In this document: one piece after another, positions 8,435-18,417 of the stretch
Numbering within the stretch: position 1 is the first letter of the stretch
How the letters are laid out: each line of letters opens with the position of its first letter
Assembly: GCA_041649015.1 (NCBI GenBank)
Contig: JBAZNU010000004.1
Span: 62,001 to 126,000, forward strand
Source of the DNA: Ignavibacteria bacterium
Lineage (GTDB): Bacteria; Bacteroidota; Ignavibacteria; Tepidaquicellales; Tepidaquicellaceae
Direction: 5' to 3'
DNA: 64,000 bases
Position numbers and translations under genes: made by a program
The notes under the pieces: model-generated
Told to the model about the DNA's origin: nothing
The model's database searches: none
What the model saw: only the letters and a program-made list of their open reading frames with translations

Positions 8435-9811
8435 CTAAGGTTTACCCTTAACACCCCATTTCTCGAGACGATATCTAAGGTTTCTTTCTGATATCCCAAG
8501 AAGTTTTGCGGCAGCGGTTTGATTCCCGTTTGTCTTTTTTAAAGCGTTTGTAACAAGAGTTCTTTCAAGTAATTCAACTTTTTCAGTAAGGGAAGTTCCT
8601 TCTTCAAAACAAGAATCCAGATCCAACTCGCTGCCGGGTGTTTTTATTCCTATTGGTAAATCTTCTGTTGTTATAATTTCATTTCTTGACAAAACAATTG
8701 AATGATGGACGATGTTTTCAAGTTCTCGAATATTTCCGGGATAGTTGTATTTCATAAGTAAGTCAAGGGCTTCTTTTGAAAACTCAAGTTTTGTTTTATC
8801 AGTCTCTTTCAGATATTTCTTCAGAAATTCTGAAATTAGTATTGAAATATCCTCTTTTCTTTCTCTTAATGGCGGAAGTTGTATATTAACAACATTTAAT
8901 CTGTAGAAAAGGTCTTCCCTGAATTTGCCGTCCTTTATTAAATCTTCAATGCTTTTGTTTGTCGCTGATATAACTCGAACATCAACTTTTATGGTAGTTG
9001 TACCTCCCACTCTCTCGAATTGTTCTTCCTGAAGCACTCTTAAAAGTTTAACCTGTAGATGCATAGGCAGGTCTCCTATCTCATCCAAAAAGATTGTACC
9101 TTCATCGGCAATCTCGAATCTACCTTTGTGCATCTTTTCAGCTCCTGTAAACGCTCCTTTTTCATGTCCGAATAATTCGCTTTCAAGAAGATTTTCATTC
9201 AGTGCGGCACAGTTAACTGGTACAAAAAGTTTATCCTTTCTTTTACTCGCGTAGTGAACAGCTCTTGCGAGAACTTCTTTGCCGGTACCGCTTTCACCAA
9301 GAATTAATACCGATGCTTTTGACGCTGCAACCCTCGCAGCAACATCTATAACCCTTTTCATTTTAAGCGAATTAGTAATAACCCCTTCAAGTTTATTACT
9401 TGATTCAAGTTGTTCTTTTAGAAATTTCAACTCTGATTTGAGGTTATTTTTCTCAATAATTCGTTTTATTACAAGTTCTATTTCATCAAGATTATATGGT
9501 TTAGTTATAAAATCATATGCGCCGTTCTTTAAAGCCTGCACAGCTGTTTCAACCGATGCATAAGCGGTCATAATAACAACTGATATATCGGGATTGATTT
9601 CTTTAAGATTTGTAAGAAGGTCTATTCCGGATGCACCTGGCATTTTTAAGTCAGTAAGAATGACATCAATTATATTCTTACGAACAGTATCCAGAGCGGT
9701 TTCGGCTGAATCAGCTTCTAAAACTTTGAAACCCCTGCTTTTAAGGTCCCCTGAAAGAACCTGTCGCTGCGTTCTTTCGTCGTCAACAATTAATATTATT
9801 GTATCCATCAT
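8435..9811 (-). CDS. NtrC-family sigma-54-dependent response regulator
   Basis: 458 aa in three parts. Residues 1-120 are a receiver, with Asp10/11, phospho-acceptor Asp54 in LTDLKMPG, and the Lys in ITKPY. Residues ~140-380 are an AAA+ sigma-54 activator with Walker A GESGTGKE at 172-179 and the sigma-54 contact loop GAFTGA at 219-224. Residues ~425-455 are a Fis-type helix-turn-helix (NQTAAAKLLGISERNLRYRL). The gene overlaps the upstream kinase gene by 4 nt (translational coupling), so the two form a cognate pair. It should activate sigma-54 promoters; target genes are not evident here. Confidence 0.95.
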   Translation of the reverse strand: MMDTIILIVDDERTQRQVLSGDLKSRGFKVLEADSAETALDTVRKNIIDVILTDLKMPGASGIDLLTNLKEINPDISVVIMTAYASVETAVQALKNGAYDFITKPYNLDEIELVIKRIIEKNNLKSELKFLKEQLESSNKLEGVITNSLKMKRVIDVAARVAASKASVLILGESGTGKEVLARAVHYASKRKDKLFVPVNCAALNENLLESELFGHEKGAFTGAEKMHKGRFEIADEGTIFLDEIGDLPMHLQVKLLRVLQEEQFERVGGTTTIKVDVRVISATNKSIEDLIKDGKFREDLFYRLNVVNIQLPPLRERKEDISILISEFLKKYLKETDKTKLEFSKEALDLLMKYNYPGNIRELENIVHHSIVLSRNEIITTEDLPIGIKTPGSELDLDSCFEEGTSLTEKVELLERTLVTNALKKTNGNQTAAAKLLGISERNLRYRLEKWGVKGKP

Positions 9812-11841
9812 GGTATAGTAATAATAAATTTTGAACCCCTGTTTATTTCGCTCTCAACCTCAATCGTGCCGTTATGCTGAAGAACAATCTGTCTTACAAT
9901 ACTAAGCCCCATCCCGGTTCCATTTTTCTTTGTCGTAAAATATATATCAAAAATCTTTTTAATATTTTCTTTAGTAATACCTGAGCCATTATCGCATATT
10001 GTAAACACATTACCCTTATTACTCGATGTGAATTCAATGTTTATTTCTCCGTTATTTTGTGATGCGTCGATTGCATTACGAATCAAATTAATAAAAACTT
10101 GTTTCATTTGCTGGTAATCAAAAGAAATCTTTTTGTATTCGTTTATTTTCGCTTGTATTTTAATGGTTTTGTTTATAGTTTGGACTTCCGCTATTTTAAT
10201 TATTTCGGTCAGGAACTCATTAACATCATACTCAGCAATCATTAGTTTTGCCGGTTTTGTAAACCTGAGAAACTGCTCGACAATTGAATTAACTCTGTAC
10301 GATTCAGAACGGAGTATTTCAAGAAGGGATGAAAAGTCTTCTGAGTTTATTTTGTATTTATATTCTCTTTCGAGTCGCTGAGATATCATTATAATAGTAT
10401 TAAGTGGATTTCTAATTTCATGTGCAACTCCTGAAGCGAGTTCACCCATTGCTGTGAACTTCTCATTTTGCGAAAGTTGTTTTTCTATTTTTCTTGTGTC
10501 TGTTATATCTTCAATTAAAAGAGAATATGTACTATTGGATGTTTTGGTTTCTAAGGTTGAAGCAGAGTTTAGCATGAAGGTTCTTCTGATACCGTTAACG
10601 GAAGTTTCGATTTCGAAATTCTCAAGTTTTTCTCTTTTGTTAAGTATTACGCTTAAATCATGTGATATCTCGTTTATTGTATCCAGGCTCGGGCAGACAT
10701 CATCTGTTATTGAAAGCAATTTGTACGCCGAATTGTTGAAAATAATAATATTGCCGGTGCTGTCAGTAGTAATCAATGCAGGGGAAAGGTTTTCAATAAT
10801 GTTACCAGTAAGAGTCTGAATGCGTTTATATTCTTCAGAAATCAGATTGTAATTCTGATTAGAAATTATAACAGATAATATAATTATTGTCATGACTATT
10901 ACGATCAAAGAGACAACTACAGCTCTTGTCAGCATTCTTGATTCAGATGAGTATATTTCGTCCATTGAAAGCCCGACCCGAAATATACCAATCTTGTTGT
11001 TATCCATTTTGAAAAGATTAACTGCCTCGTAAACAGACCTTCCTTCAAATTGTACAATTCTCGCTATACTATTTTCAGTATCAAATACATATTTGAGTTC
11101 TTCATCGTTTGAAAAGCTTGATAGTTCGTCAACATTCTTGTTCGCAGCAAGAATCTCATTTGTGTTCTGAAGTAAAATATATTCTATACCTGCTCCCGAA
11201 CCCATATCAAGAATGAGCTTACCGAATCCTATTTTGTTTTTAAATTTAAGGTATGATTCCGCATCAAGATTTACCACAATAACACCTTTGCCGAAAGCGC
11301 GCGTTACTCCAACAGCAAAGCGGTTTCCTTTTTCAATTCTTGCTTCTTTAAGTCCAATTATGATTTCCGTTTCCGAGCCATCGTATAACGGGGTGAGGTA
11401 TGTATCAGGGGAATACTTTCCTTTCATTGATTGGTGGATTGAATCACTCCCTGCATTGCTGAAAACTCTTTCCTTATTCTTATTAAACACATTGATGCGA
11501 AATACTTCATTTTCATCTCCGATCTGAACCAGTAAATCATTATTCAAAAGATTTAAACTGTCAAGCCTTGCAACATTTCTTGCAACTCCGAGTAAATGTT
11601 GAGCAAGAAGGTTCTCCATTTCACTGTCTGAAAATATTGAATTCTCACTGCTTTTAGTAACAACGTTCAGAATGGAGTTTGAATATTCATTTAGTAGATG
11701 ATAAATCTCATTCTTGTTAGCACTGTATTCGTAAATAGTAGATGCAATTATAATGATAACAAGAGCGGCTGAAACAAATATGATGTTTTTGGGCTTGAGT
11801 AATGAGATTTTTCTGATATTTATTTCAGAGTTTTTTATCAT
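9808..11841 (-). CDS. Membrane sensor histidine kinase (NtrB/ZraS-like) with PAS domain
   Basis: 677 aa. Transmembrane helix 1 at ~19-41, a ~260-residue extracytoplasmic sensor (Cache-like in layout, not proven), and helix 2 at ~305-330. These are followed by a PAS domain (SPALITTDSTGNIIIFNNSA), the HisKA H-box (SGVAHEIRNPLNTI) and an HATPase domain with N-box (NLIRNAIDAS), G1 (CDNGSGI) and G2 (GTGMGLSIV). It phosphorylates the sigma-54 regulator encoded immediately downstream (4-nt overlap). The input signal is unknown; periplasmic sensing kinases of this layout often respond to envelope, metal or nutrient cues. Confidence 0.93.
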   Translation of the reverse strand: MIKNSEINIRKISLLKPKNIIFVSAALVIIIIASTIYEYSANKNEIYHLLNEYSNSILNVVTKSSENSIFSDSEMENLLAQHLLGVARNVARLDSLNLLNNDLLVQIGDENEVFRINVFNKNKERVFSNAGSDSIHQSMKGKYSPDTYLTPLYDGSETEIIIGLKEARIEKGNRFAVGVTRAFGKGVIVVNLDAESYLKFKNKIGFGKLILDMGSGAGIEYILLQNTNEILAANKNVDELSSFSNDEELKYVFDTENSIARIVQFEGRSVYEAVNLFKMDNNKIGIFRVGLSMDEIYSSESRMLTRAVVVSLIVIVMTIIILSVIISNQNYNLISEEYKRIQTLTGNIIENLSPALITTDSTGNIIIFNNSAYKLLSITDDVCPSLDTINEISHDLSVILNKREKLENFEIETSVNGIRRTFMLNSASTLETKTSNSTYSLLIEDITDTRKIEKQLSQNEKFTAMGELASGVAHEIRNPLNTIIMISQRLEREYKYKINSEDFSSLLEILRSESYRVNSIVEQFLRFTKPAKLMIAEYDVNEFLTEIIKIAEVQTINKTIKIQAKINEYKKISFDYQQMKQVFINLIRNAIDASQNNGEINIEFTSSNKGNVFTICDNGSGITKENIKKIFDIYFTTKKNGTGMGLSIVRQIVLQHNGTIEVESEINRGSKFIITIP

Positions 11842-11902
11842 GGTTAAAATTATTACAAAAAGATTTCATAATAAATGTAATAAGATAAAAAAGGATATAC
11901 AA

Positions 11903-11940
11903 TAAAAAAGGCGGAGAACATAGTTCCCCGCCTAAAAAAA
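11903..11940 (-). terminator. Strong hairpin terminator downstream of the M14 peptidase gene
   Basis: AGGCGG and CCGCCT arms (11909-11933), extended by GAAC/GTTC pairing, with A-runs on the left (T-run for the minus transcript) and also on the right. It follows the minus-strand peptidase stop at 11955 and could act in both directions. Confidence 0.8.
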
Positions 11941-11954
11941 TCCGTTCTCAATAA

Positions 11955-14345
11955 TTATTTGATGAGCATCATCTTCTTTGTTGTAATGAATGAACCAGAT
12001 TCCATTTTGTAGAAATAGAAACCGCTTGAGAAACCTTCACCACTGAAATCTACCGAGTAATAACCAGCAGTCTTATTCTCATTTACCAGTACTCTAATTT
12101 CTCTTCCCAGAAGGTCGAAGATTGTAATCTTTACGAATCCTTCTTTTGGAAGTGCAAAGTTAATCTTTGTTGATGGATTAAACGGATTCGGGTAATTCTG
12201 ACTTAAGTCATATTTGACAGGAATATTTTCGTTGTTCTGATTTCCAATTCCTGTTGGTGCAATCTGATAGCCAGTAATTTCAATATTGTCAATATACCAT
12301 CCGTCCCAGTTTAATGAAACGTCGCAGGAATCCCTGAAACGTACTTTCATGTTTGATGAACCGTTGGCAAAAGATGTAATATCGAAGCTTTGAAATTTCC
12401 ATGTTGTGGAATCCTTTCCGTTAAAGGTTGCTATCTTCTGCCATGAAGTTCCGTTGTTGCTGGAGATTTCAACAAATCCATAATCATAACCGGTTTCAAG
12501 TGCATATTTCTGGTACCAGCTCAAATAAAGAGCAGGATAAGAGGATACATTTAAGGGAATAGATATCATTGGATTATTACCACTGTTTGTAGGCGTACCT
12601 TTAAATGAATGTGTCGGAGAATAATATTTATTTGTTACGATTGACCAATTTGTCATAGTAGGGAAGTTTGATGTTCCGTTTTCTGCACTGTCTCTTAATA
12701 CTGTAAAACCATTTCCAACAAAAATACTTACATTATTGTCATACATAGTTAAAGTGTCATTTTGTCTTATACGCAGTCTTGCATATATAACAGAATTGTT
12801 AGGACAAGTTGCTCCAATCGTGAAATTAAATGTTGTACTATCGGAGACAAAAGTTCCGAGAGAAGGTCTTGTATAAATTTGAGTTGGTACTGATAGGTAT
12901 CCCGATAATGGTGTAAATTCAACTTTAATGTTAGAAGCAGTAATTTGTCCTTTGTTTCTAAAAACTACTTTGAGGTATCCGGATTCACCCTGAGTATAGA
13001 TTGCTTTGTTAAGAGCTGCAGACCTTAATCCGACATAATCCCCTGCAACGAGACAGATGTATTTATTCATTTCAAAGCAGGATTGTGCAAGCGGAAGAAT
13101 TTGTGACATTGTGGGCCAGAATCCTGTTGTTCCAACTTCAGGAGTCATAGCAAATCTGTGCTCAGTATGCCCTGTTGAGTCATTACTGTAGCACCAGTCA
13201 ATATCTCCGCCTCGTACATAATAATTAACAGTTCCATAAGGTGTTCCAAACAAGAAACCGTTTTCCGCAACGATATCGTTTCCATACTCATTGAATATTG
13301 CATCATCTGGTGTTGGGATAGGGTCGCACCATCCCCAAGGTTTGATTAAATAATTTCCGTAAGTATGGTAATCCAACTGAACTCTGAAGTTTCTTGAGTT
13401 CAAGAAATTCTTGAAATTCTGTGTTTCAGGTTCAGAGAATGGAGTAGGACCTCTGTAAGTATCAGATGACGGCGATGTAGAAGAGCCTCCATTAGTTGAG
13501 TTCCAGAAATTGTACGTACCAAAGTTTCTATTAAGATCAACACCTGTAGCTCCCGATTGAGGTTTGCGGTTTTTTCTCCACATACCACCTCCGTTCGGAT
13601 TTGTTGTTTGGTTGTAAACATAACCGTCTGGATTTATAAATGGTGTAAAATAAATTTCTCTATTATTGAGAATGTAAGTAGCAATCGGGTCGATATTATA
13701 GTTTTCAACGAGCCAGTAAACAAAATATAGAATGTTTGACATACCGAGAGGTTCGCGTGCATGAGTAACACCGTTCAGCCACACTTCAGGTCTTCCTGAT
13801 GAAGTAGCAGGATCTTTTGTAATCCTAACAGTCCACATAGGTCTGTTTTCATAAGAATTCCCAATAGTAAATGAGGGTGATACAAGTGAAGGATATTCAA
13901 TTGACAGGGAATCGAGTTTTTGAATTGCTTCTGCCCATTTTAAATGTCCACCCATAGTACCATAAATAGAGTGGCTGACGGAGTAGTCAAGCTGCGACTT
14001 TAAGAGTGCCTGCTGGATTTCAGCGGGGCTCATTTTGTTTATACTGTTATAGTATTCTATCCAGTCAGCAATTTCTACAGAATAAGAAACACCGGATTTG
14101 TTAAGTAACTCAATTTCAGATTCTGACAACCATGTTTCAAAATATTCACCAGGTTTGCGGATACCGCCATCAAGATGCAGGTCATTATTTGTTAATTTTT
14201 TAAAATCATAATCAGAACGAGCAAATATTCTAACTTTAGAATATTTTTCCTGTCCAGTGATTGCATTATTTTGAGCGAATGAGTTTGAGATAAATAAAAC
14301 TGCAAGCGCAAGAATAAATGCGGAGAGTAGTAAGTTCTTTTTCAA
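11955..14345 (-). CDS. Secreted M14 (carboxypeptidase A-like) zinc metallopeptidase with C-terminal sorting domain
   Basis: 796 aa. Signal peptide to ~25 (FISNSFAQ). Residues ~120-430 form an M14 catalytic domain with zinc ligands His195/Glu198 in THAREP and His327 in LDYHTYG, DLNRNF (~270) for substrate carboxylate binding, and the general base Glu403 in TPEVG. All key residues are present, so it should be active. The middle holds CARDB/immunoglobulin-like and MAM-like beta domains. The last ~80 residues are the sorting domain (NYPNPFNPSTKI to KKMMLIK), which implies export through a type IX-like pathway and attachment or release at the cell surface. Confidence 0.93.
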   Translation of the reverse strand: MKKNLLLSAFILALAVLFISNSFAQNNAITGQEKYSKVRIFARSDYDFKKLTNNDLHLDGGIRKPGEYFETWLSESEIELLNKSGVSYSVEIADWIEYYNSINKMSPAEIQQALLKSQLDYSVSHSIYGTMGGHLKWAEAIQKLDSLSIEYPSLVSPSFTIGNSYENRPMWTVRITKDPATSSGRPEVWLNGVTHAREPLGMSNILYFVYWLVENYNIDPIATYILNNREIYFTPFINPDGYVYNQTTNPNGGGMWRKNRKPQSGATGVDLNRNFGTYNFWNSTNGGSSTSPSSDTYRGPTPFSEPETQNFKNFLNSRNFRVQLDYHTYGNYLIKPWGWCDPIPTPDDAIFNEYGNDIVAENGFLFGTPYGTVNYYVRGGDIDWCYSNDSTGHTEHRFAMTPEVGTTGFWPTMSQILPLAQSCFEMNKYICLVAGDYVGLRSAALNKAIYTQGESGYLKVVFRNKGQITASNIKVEFTPLSGYLSVPTQIYTRPSLGTFVSDSTTFNFTIGATCPNNSVIYARLRIRQNDTLTMYDNNVSIFVGNGFTVLRDSAENGTSNFPTMTNWSIVTNKYYSPTHSFKGTPTNSGNNPMISIPLNVSSYPALYLSWYQKYALETGYDYGFVEISSNNGTSWQKIATFNGKDSTTWKFQSFDITSFANGSSNMKVRFRDSCDVSLNWDGWYIDNIEITGYQIAPTGIGNQNNENIPVKYDLSQNYPNPFNPSTKINFALPKEGFVKITIFDLLGREIRVLVNENKTAGYYSVDFSGEGFSSGFYFYKMESGSFITTKKMMLIK

Positions 14346-14791
14346 AGCAATTTATTTAAAAATTAATAAAAAGTTAATTAGTTAACATATAAAATAACAA
14401 ATTATTCTAATAAAATTAAGTATTAAATGATTTTAAGAAAAATAGAGTATCTGATTTCTCAATTCATGATTGGCCATTTGGATGTGATAATTTAAACTTA
14501 TCGTAACCATGTAGTATCGCAGGCATATCGCAGACATATCGCAGGCATATCGCAGGCATATCGCAGGCATACATAAAAATAACTTAGATTATGTGAAAAT
14601 ATTGTGAAATCGAAGGAATCGGTAACCATTCGGCAAGAGATTTGAGTGATTTTGCTTCTTTTTTAGGATTTACATTGAGTTAGGTCGCAAACTCCAGGCA
14701 GATATAGTGTAATAAAGAATATCATGTGTGAGGCTTTCCTTTTGACTTTTATTGTCGGTGTGCAAAAAGTAAATTCCCTGATTGTATAATT
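14346..14791. other. 446-bp divergent intergenic region upstream of uvrA and the M14 gene
   Basis: Holds the 11-nt array at 14515-14569. No ORF here looks coding; the minus ORF at 14663-14890 runs into the uvrA 5' end and has no homology signal. Promoters for both divergent genes must lie here, but I could not fix them. Confidence 0.5.
14515..14569. repeat. Five-unit 11-nt tandem array (TATCGCAGGCA)
   Basis: Five contiguous 11-nt units: TATCGCAGGCA four times and TATCGCAGACA once (unit 2), followed by TACATAAAAA. It lies ~220 bp upstream of uvrA. The exact reverse complement of the unit, with the same flank, recurs at 43400-43443. Confidence 0.9.
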
Positions 14792-17659
14792 TTGAAAACG
14801 ACAAAAACTAAAAATACGAAGAGAAAGAAAAAGGAAGAGATTCCAATTGATGCGAACAAGTTTATAATAATAAAAGGGGCAAAGTCGCATAATTTAAAAA
14901 ATATTGATTTAAATATTCCAAAATATAAGCTTATAGTATTTACAGGAGTAAGCGGTTCGGGGAAATCATCGCTTGTATTTGATACAATTTATGCAGAGGG
15001 TCAGAGAAGGTACGTTGAAAGTCTTTCTTCGTATGCCCGACAATTTCTTGAGAAGATGAATAAACCTGATGTGGATTCGATTTCGGGTCTTGCACCTTCT
15101 ATGGCGATTGAACAGAAATCCACATCAAGAAATTCACGTTCTACAGTAGGTACGACGACAGAAATATATGATTACCTTAGATTATTGTATGCTCGTATAG
15201 GAGATACGTATTCGCCGATAAGCGGAAATGTAGTAAGGAAGGATACACCAGCTTCGATAACTAAAGAACTGTCGAAATTGGATAGTGCAAAGATTTATGT
15301 AATGATAAACTTCAATCCGAGTAAAATTAACAAATCCACCTATTTAAATAATTTAAGGGAGAAGGGATTTTACAAGTTAGTTCTTGCAGATGAGATTGTG
15401 GATTTGAATGATATTGATGAGACAGCATTGAATAAAGTGGTTGATGGTGCAAAAGAGGGGAGTTTGTTTGTTATTATTGACAGGATGAGTTTTGAGAGTC
15501 AAGAAGCTGAATCCTTGTCAAGACTAACAGAATCGCTTGAGACGGCATTTATAGAGGGCGGTGGATATCTGACGGTAAGAGTTTTTAATGACACAAAATA
15601 TACTGATACAAAGTATAATAAGTTTTTTGAGTCAGACGGAATGATATTCGAAGAGCCTGAACCAAGGATGTTTTCTTTTAACAATCCGTTTGGTGCGTGC
15701 AAGAAATGCCAAGGATTCGGAAGAACGATGGATATTGATTATGACCTTGTGATACCTGATAAGAACAGGTCAATTATGAACAATGCGATTGCCCCTTTTG
15801 CAACTCCAAAGCATTCTGTACATTTAACAAACCTGATTCTTGAATCAGATCAATACGGGATATCACTGAATAAGCCAGTTAAGGCACTGAGCGAGAAAGA
15901 AATAGAATATATATTTAAAGGCGGTAAGAAATATATAGGCATATATAAGTTTTTCAAGAACGTAGAGAGGGAGGCGTTGTATAAACTTCATTACAGGGTT
16001 TTGTTGAACAGGTACAGGGCATATACAACATGCAGTGAATGCGGAGGCGGAAGGTTAAGAAAGGAAGCACTTTATGTGAAAGTTGGAGGAAAGAGTATAT
16101 TCGATGTTGTGAAGATGACAATAAAGGAATCTTATGACTTCTTTGCAAACCTGAAACTTGACAAGACAAAGAAAGAAATTTCCGATAGAATACTTGAAGA
16201 AATTCTAAACAGGTTAAAGTACCTGATAGATGTAGGACTTGTTTATTTAACTCTTGACCGTCTTTCTTCTACTCTTTCAGGCGGCGAGGCACAGAGGATA
16301 AATCTTGCAACTTCATTGGGTTCATCGCTTGTGGGTTCAATTTATGTACTTGATGAACCGTCTGTAGGTTTACATCCAAGAGACAATGAAAAGCTGATTA
16401 ACATAATGAAGTCTCTAAGGGATATTGGTAACACTGTGCTGGTTGTAGAGCATGATAAAGACATGATAAGAGAAGCGGATGAGATTATTGATATAGGACT
16501 TAACGCGGGAGAGAATGGAGGCGAGGTAATTTTTCAAGGAGATTATATCGGACTGAAAAACAACACTACTTCTTTGACATCAAAATATCTGAACGGACAA
16601 CTTAAAGTTGAATCAAATAAAAGAAGTAAAGATGTAAATGAGTGTTGCAATTATCTGACAGTAAAAGGAGCAAGAGCAAACAATTTGAAGGATATAACAG
16701 TCAGGATTCCGGTCGGTTTTTTCACATGTATTACCGGAGTAAGCGGTTCAGGAAAATCCACACTGGTCAACAATATTATATACGGGGCTCTAAAGAAAAA
16801 GCTTGAGGGATTTTATGAAGAAACGATAGGCGAATTCGACGAGATTATGGGTTATGAATTGTTTGAGAATGTTGAAATGATAGACCAGTCGCAAATCGGC
16901 AAGACAGTGAGGAGTAATCCTGTAACGTACATAAAAGCATTCGATATTATTAGAGAGACATTTGCCGCGAGTCCTTTAGCACGGAGGAGGGGATTTGACA
17001 GCGGAACGTTTTCATTCAATGTTCCCGGAGGCAGGTGTGAAATGTGTGAGGGGGCTGGTGTGATTAGGGTTGAGATGCAGTTTATGGCAGATATTTTTCT
17101 TGAATGTGAAGCTTGCGGAGGGAAGAGGTACAAAACAGATACTCTTGAGGTAAGACTACAGGGTAATAATGGAATGCACAAAAACATCCATGAAATATTG
17201 GATCTGACAGTTACTGAAGCAATTAAATTTTTTAAGCCGTTTCCAAAGATTGTTAAGAAGTTGAAAGTTCTGGATGATGTAGGTCTTGGATACATAAAAC
17301 TGGGTCAATCGGGTTCAACGCTATCGGGGGGTGAATCGCAGAGGGTAAAGCTTGCATACCATCTTGTGCATCAGTCGGGTTCAAAGAACACTCTATATAT
17401 TTTCGATGAGCCGACAACAGGACTTCACTATCATGATATTTCAAAGCTGATGAAATGCTTTGACGCACTTCTGAAAAAAGGAAACACGATTCTTGTGATA
17501 GAGCATAATCTCGAAGTAATAAAAAATGCTGATTACCTGATTGACCTTGGTCCCGATTCCGGAAACAGCGGCGGATACGTGATAGGTGAGGGAACTCCAA
17601 AAGAGATTTCGGAATTAAAGGATTCATACACAGGTAAATATTTAAAAGAAATAATATGA
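14792..17659 (+). CDS. uvrA: Excinuclease ABC subunit A
   Basis: DNA damage recognition ATPase of nucleotide excision repair; dimeric, loads UvrB. The 955 aa are full-length. ATPase I has Walker A GVSGSGKSS at 52-60 and the signature LSGGEAQRINLA; ATPase II has GVSGSGKST near 649 and LSGGESQRVKLA. CxxC zinc-module halves are at CKKCQGFG (~303), CSECGGGR (~414), CEMCEGAG (~750) and CEACGGKR (~774). The UvrB-binding insert (~130-250) is present, which argues against a UvrA2-type paralogue. It starts at TTG, as no ATG lies before the first domain. The stop overlaps the next gene by 4 nt. Confidence 0.95.
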   Translation: MKTTKTKNTKRKKKEEIPIDANKFIIIKGAKSHNLKNIDLNIPKYKLIVFTGVSGSGKSSLVFDTIYAEGQRRYVESLSSYARQFLEKMNKPDVDSISGLAPSMAIEQKSTSRNSRSTVGTTTEIYDYLRLLYARIGDTYSPISGNVVRKDTPASITKELSKLDSAKIYVMINFNPSKINKSTYLNNLREKGFYKLVLADEIVDLNDIDETALNKVVDGAKEGSLFVIIDRMSFESQEAESLSRLTESLETAFIEGGGYLTVRVFNDTKYTDTKYNKFFESDGMIFEEPEPRMFSFNNPFGACKKCQGFGRTMDIDYDLVIPDKNRSIMNNAIAPFATPKHSVHLTNLILESDQYGISLNKPVKALSEKEIEYIFKGGKKYIGIYKFFKNVEREALYKLHYRVLLNRYRAYTTCSECGGGRLRKEALYVKVGGKSIFDVVKMTIKESYDFFANLKLDKTKKEISDRILEEILNRLKYLIDVGLVYLTLDRLSSTLSGGEAQRINLATSLGSSLVGSIYVLDEPSVGLHPRDNEKLINIMKSLRDIGNTVLVVEHDKDMIREADEIIDIGLNAGENGGEVIFQGDYIGLKNNTTSLTSKYLNGQLKVESNKRSKDVNECCNYLTVKGARANNLKDITVRIPVGFFTCITGVSGSGKSTLVNNIIYGALKKKLEGFYEETIGEFDEIMGYELFENVEMIDQSQIGKTVRSNPVTYIKAFDIIRETFAASPLARRRGFDSGTFSFNVPGGRCEMCEGAGVIRVEMQFMADIFLECEACGGKRYKTDTLEVRLQGNNGMHKNIHEILDLTVTEAIKFFKPFPKIVKKLKVLDDVGLGYIKLGQSGSTLSGGESQRVKLAYHLVHQSGSKNTLYIFDEPTTGLHYHDISKLMKCFDALLKKGNTILVIEHNLEVIKNADYLIDLGPDSGNSGGYVIGEGTPKEISELKDSYTGKYLKEII

Positions 17660-17874
17660 CTAAGATAAAAAATATAATAAAGAATTATAAGCTAACAATT
17701 ATAATGGCGATAGCAGGATTAATAGGCGGTTATGTTTACTGGAATTTCTGGGGATGTACTGACGGCTGTCCGATCCGTTCAAACGCCTCAATGATGACGG
17801 TTTACGGGGGATTGGTAGGCGGACTGCTTGGGAACGTATTCCAGGGATTCGGCAAGAAGCAGGAAAAGACGTAG
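17656..17874 (+). CDS. Small DUF6132-like membrane protein
   Basis: 72 aa, ATG overlapping the uvrA stop (ATGA), so translationally coupled. One transmembrane helix (~12-31), then a short WGCTDGCPIRSNAS loop and a second Gly-rich hydrophobic helix (~47-63), ending in charged residues. The two Cys followed by Pro-Ile and Ser-Asn resemble the DUF6132 family of Bacteroidota. Function is unknown; the link to uvrA is positional only. Confidence 0.7.
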   Translation: MTKIKNIIKNYKLTIIMAIAGLIGGYVYWNFWGCTDGCPIRSNASMMTVYGGLVGGLLGNVFQGFGKKQEKT

Positions 17875-17892
17875 TAACAGAAATAGATTTTA

Positions 17893-18049
17893 TTATTTGC
17901 TAAGAGCAAGGATGATCATAAAAATATTTAACCGCAAAGTTCGTAGAGGACGCAAGGAAAAGATTTGTTTATTGCTAAGAGCGAGATGAGCAAAAAATGA
18001 TTTAACTACAGAGTTCGCAAAGAAAAGATTTAAATTATTGCTAATAGCA
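17893..18049. repeat. Imperfect direct repeats (TTATTGCTAAGAGC / CGCAAAG type)
   Basis: Three copies of TTATT(T)GCTAAGAGC-like sequence begin at 17893, 17968 and 18033, about 65-75 bp apart. Between them lie matching blocks: AACCGCAAAGTTCGTAGAGG in the first interval and AACTACAGAGTTCGCAAAG in the second, each followed by AAAAGATTT. This is a non-coding degenerate dispersed repeat, between the end of the uvrA unit and the convergent DUF971 gene. Confidence 0.7.
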
Positions 18050-18114
18050 GAAATCTTCCCTTCAAAGTATCTATACATTAAACAGAAAGAAGATAGAACG
18101 ATTATATTTGCTGA

Positions 18115-18417
18115 TCAGAGTTTTCTAAGAATATCCCAAGAATAAATACCTGTATCGTGTCCATCTTTCCATTTGATTGAAACGGCGTAATTACCAACAG
18201 CCTCAATGCTTGCTATTTCATAGTAACCAGCAGCTTTAAACGGAGCCTTAATAGGAATATAACTTTCGAAGATAACCGACTCACCTTTACAGTTTACGCA
18301 AGGGCATTCATCGCGGAGTTTTGTTAATGGAATTTCATTTACTTTGCCGTCATTCCATTTAACGAGTAATGAATTATTATCAGTTTTCTTTATTTGTGTA
18401 GGAGATAATTCTGCCAT
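18115..18417 (-). CDS. DUF971 (GBBH-like N-terminal domain) protein
   Basis: 100 aa forming a single DUF971 domain. Diagnostic features are LRDECPCVNCKGE (Cys38, Cys40, Cys43), GYYEI, and the C-terminal WKDGHDTGIYSWDILRKL. In eukaryotic gamma-butyrobetaine hydroxylases the equivalent domain binds zinc. Bacterial stand-alone versions are often linked to Fe-S cluster assembly or carriage, but no biochemical role is shown here. Its start overlaps the 3' end of the upstream MFS gene by 38 nt in a different frame. Confidence 0.9.
   Translation of the reverse strand: MAELSPTQIKKTDNNSLLVKWNDGKVNEIPLTKLRDECPCVNCKGESVIFESYIPIKAPFKAAGYYEIASIEAVGNYAVSIKWKDGHDTGIYSWDILRKL

Noticed and set aside
10454..10819. 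121-codon ORF opposite the sensor kinase
   Set aside because: Antisense to a clear kinase gene, no domain; mirror of the real coding strand.
16852..17295. 147-codon minus ORF opposite uvrA
   Set aside because: Shadow of uvrA; composition reflects the complementary codons.
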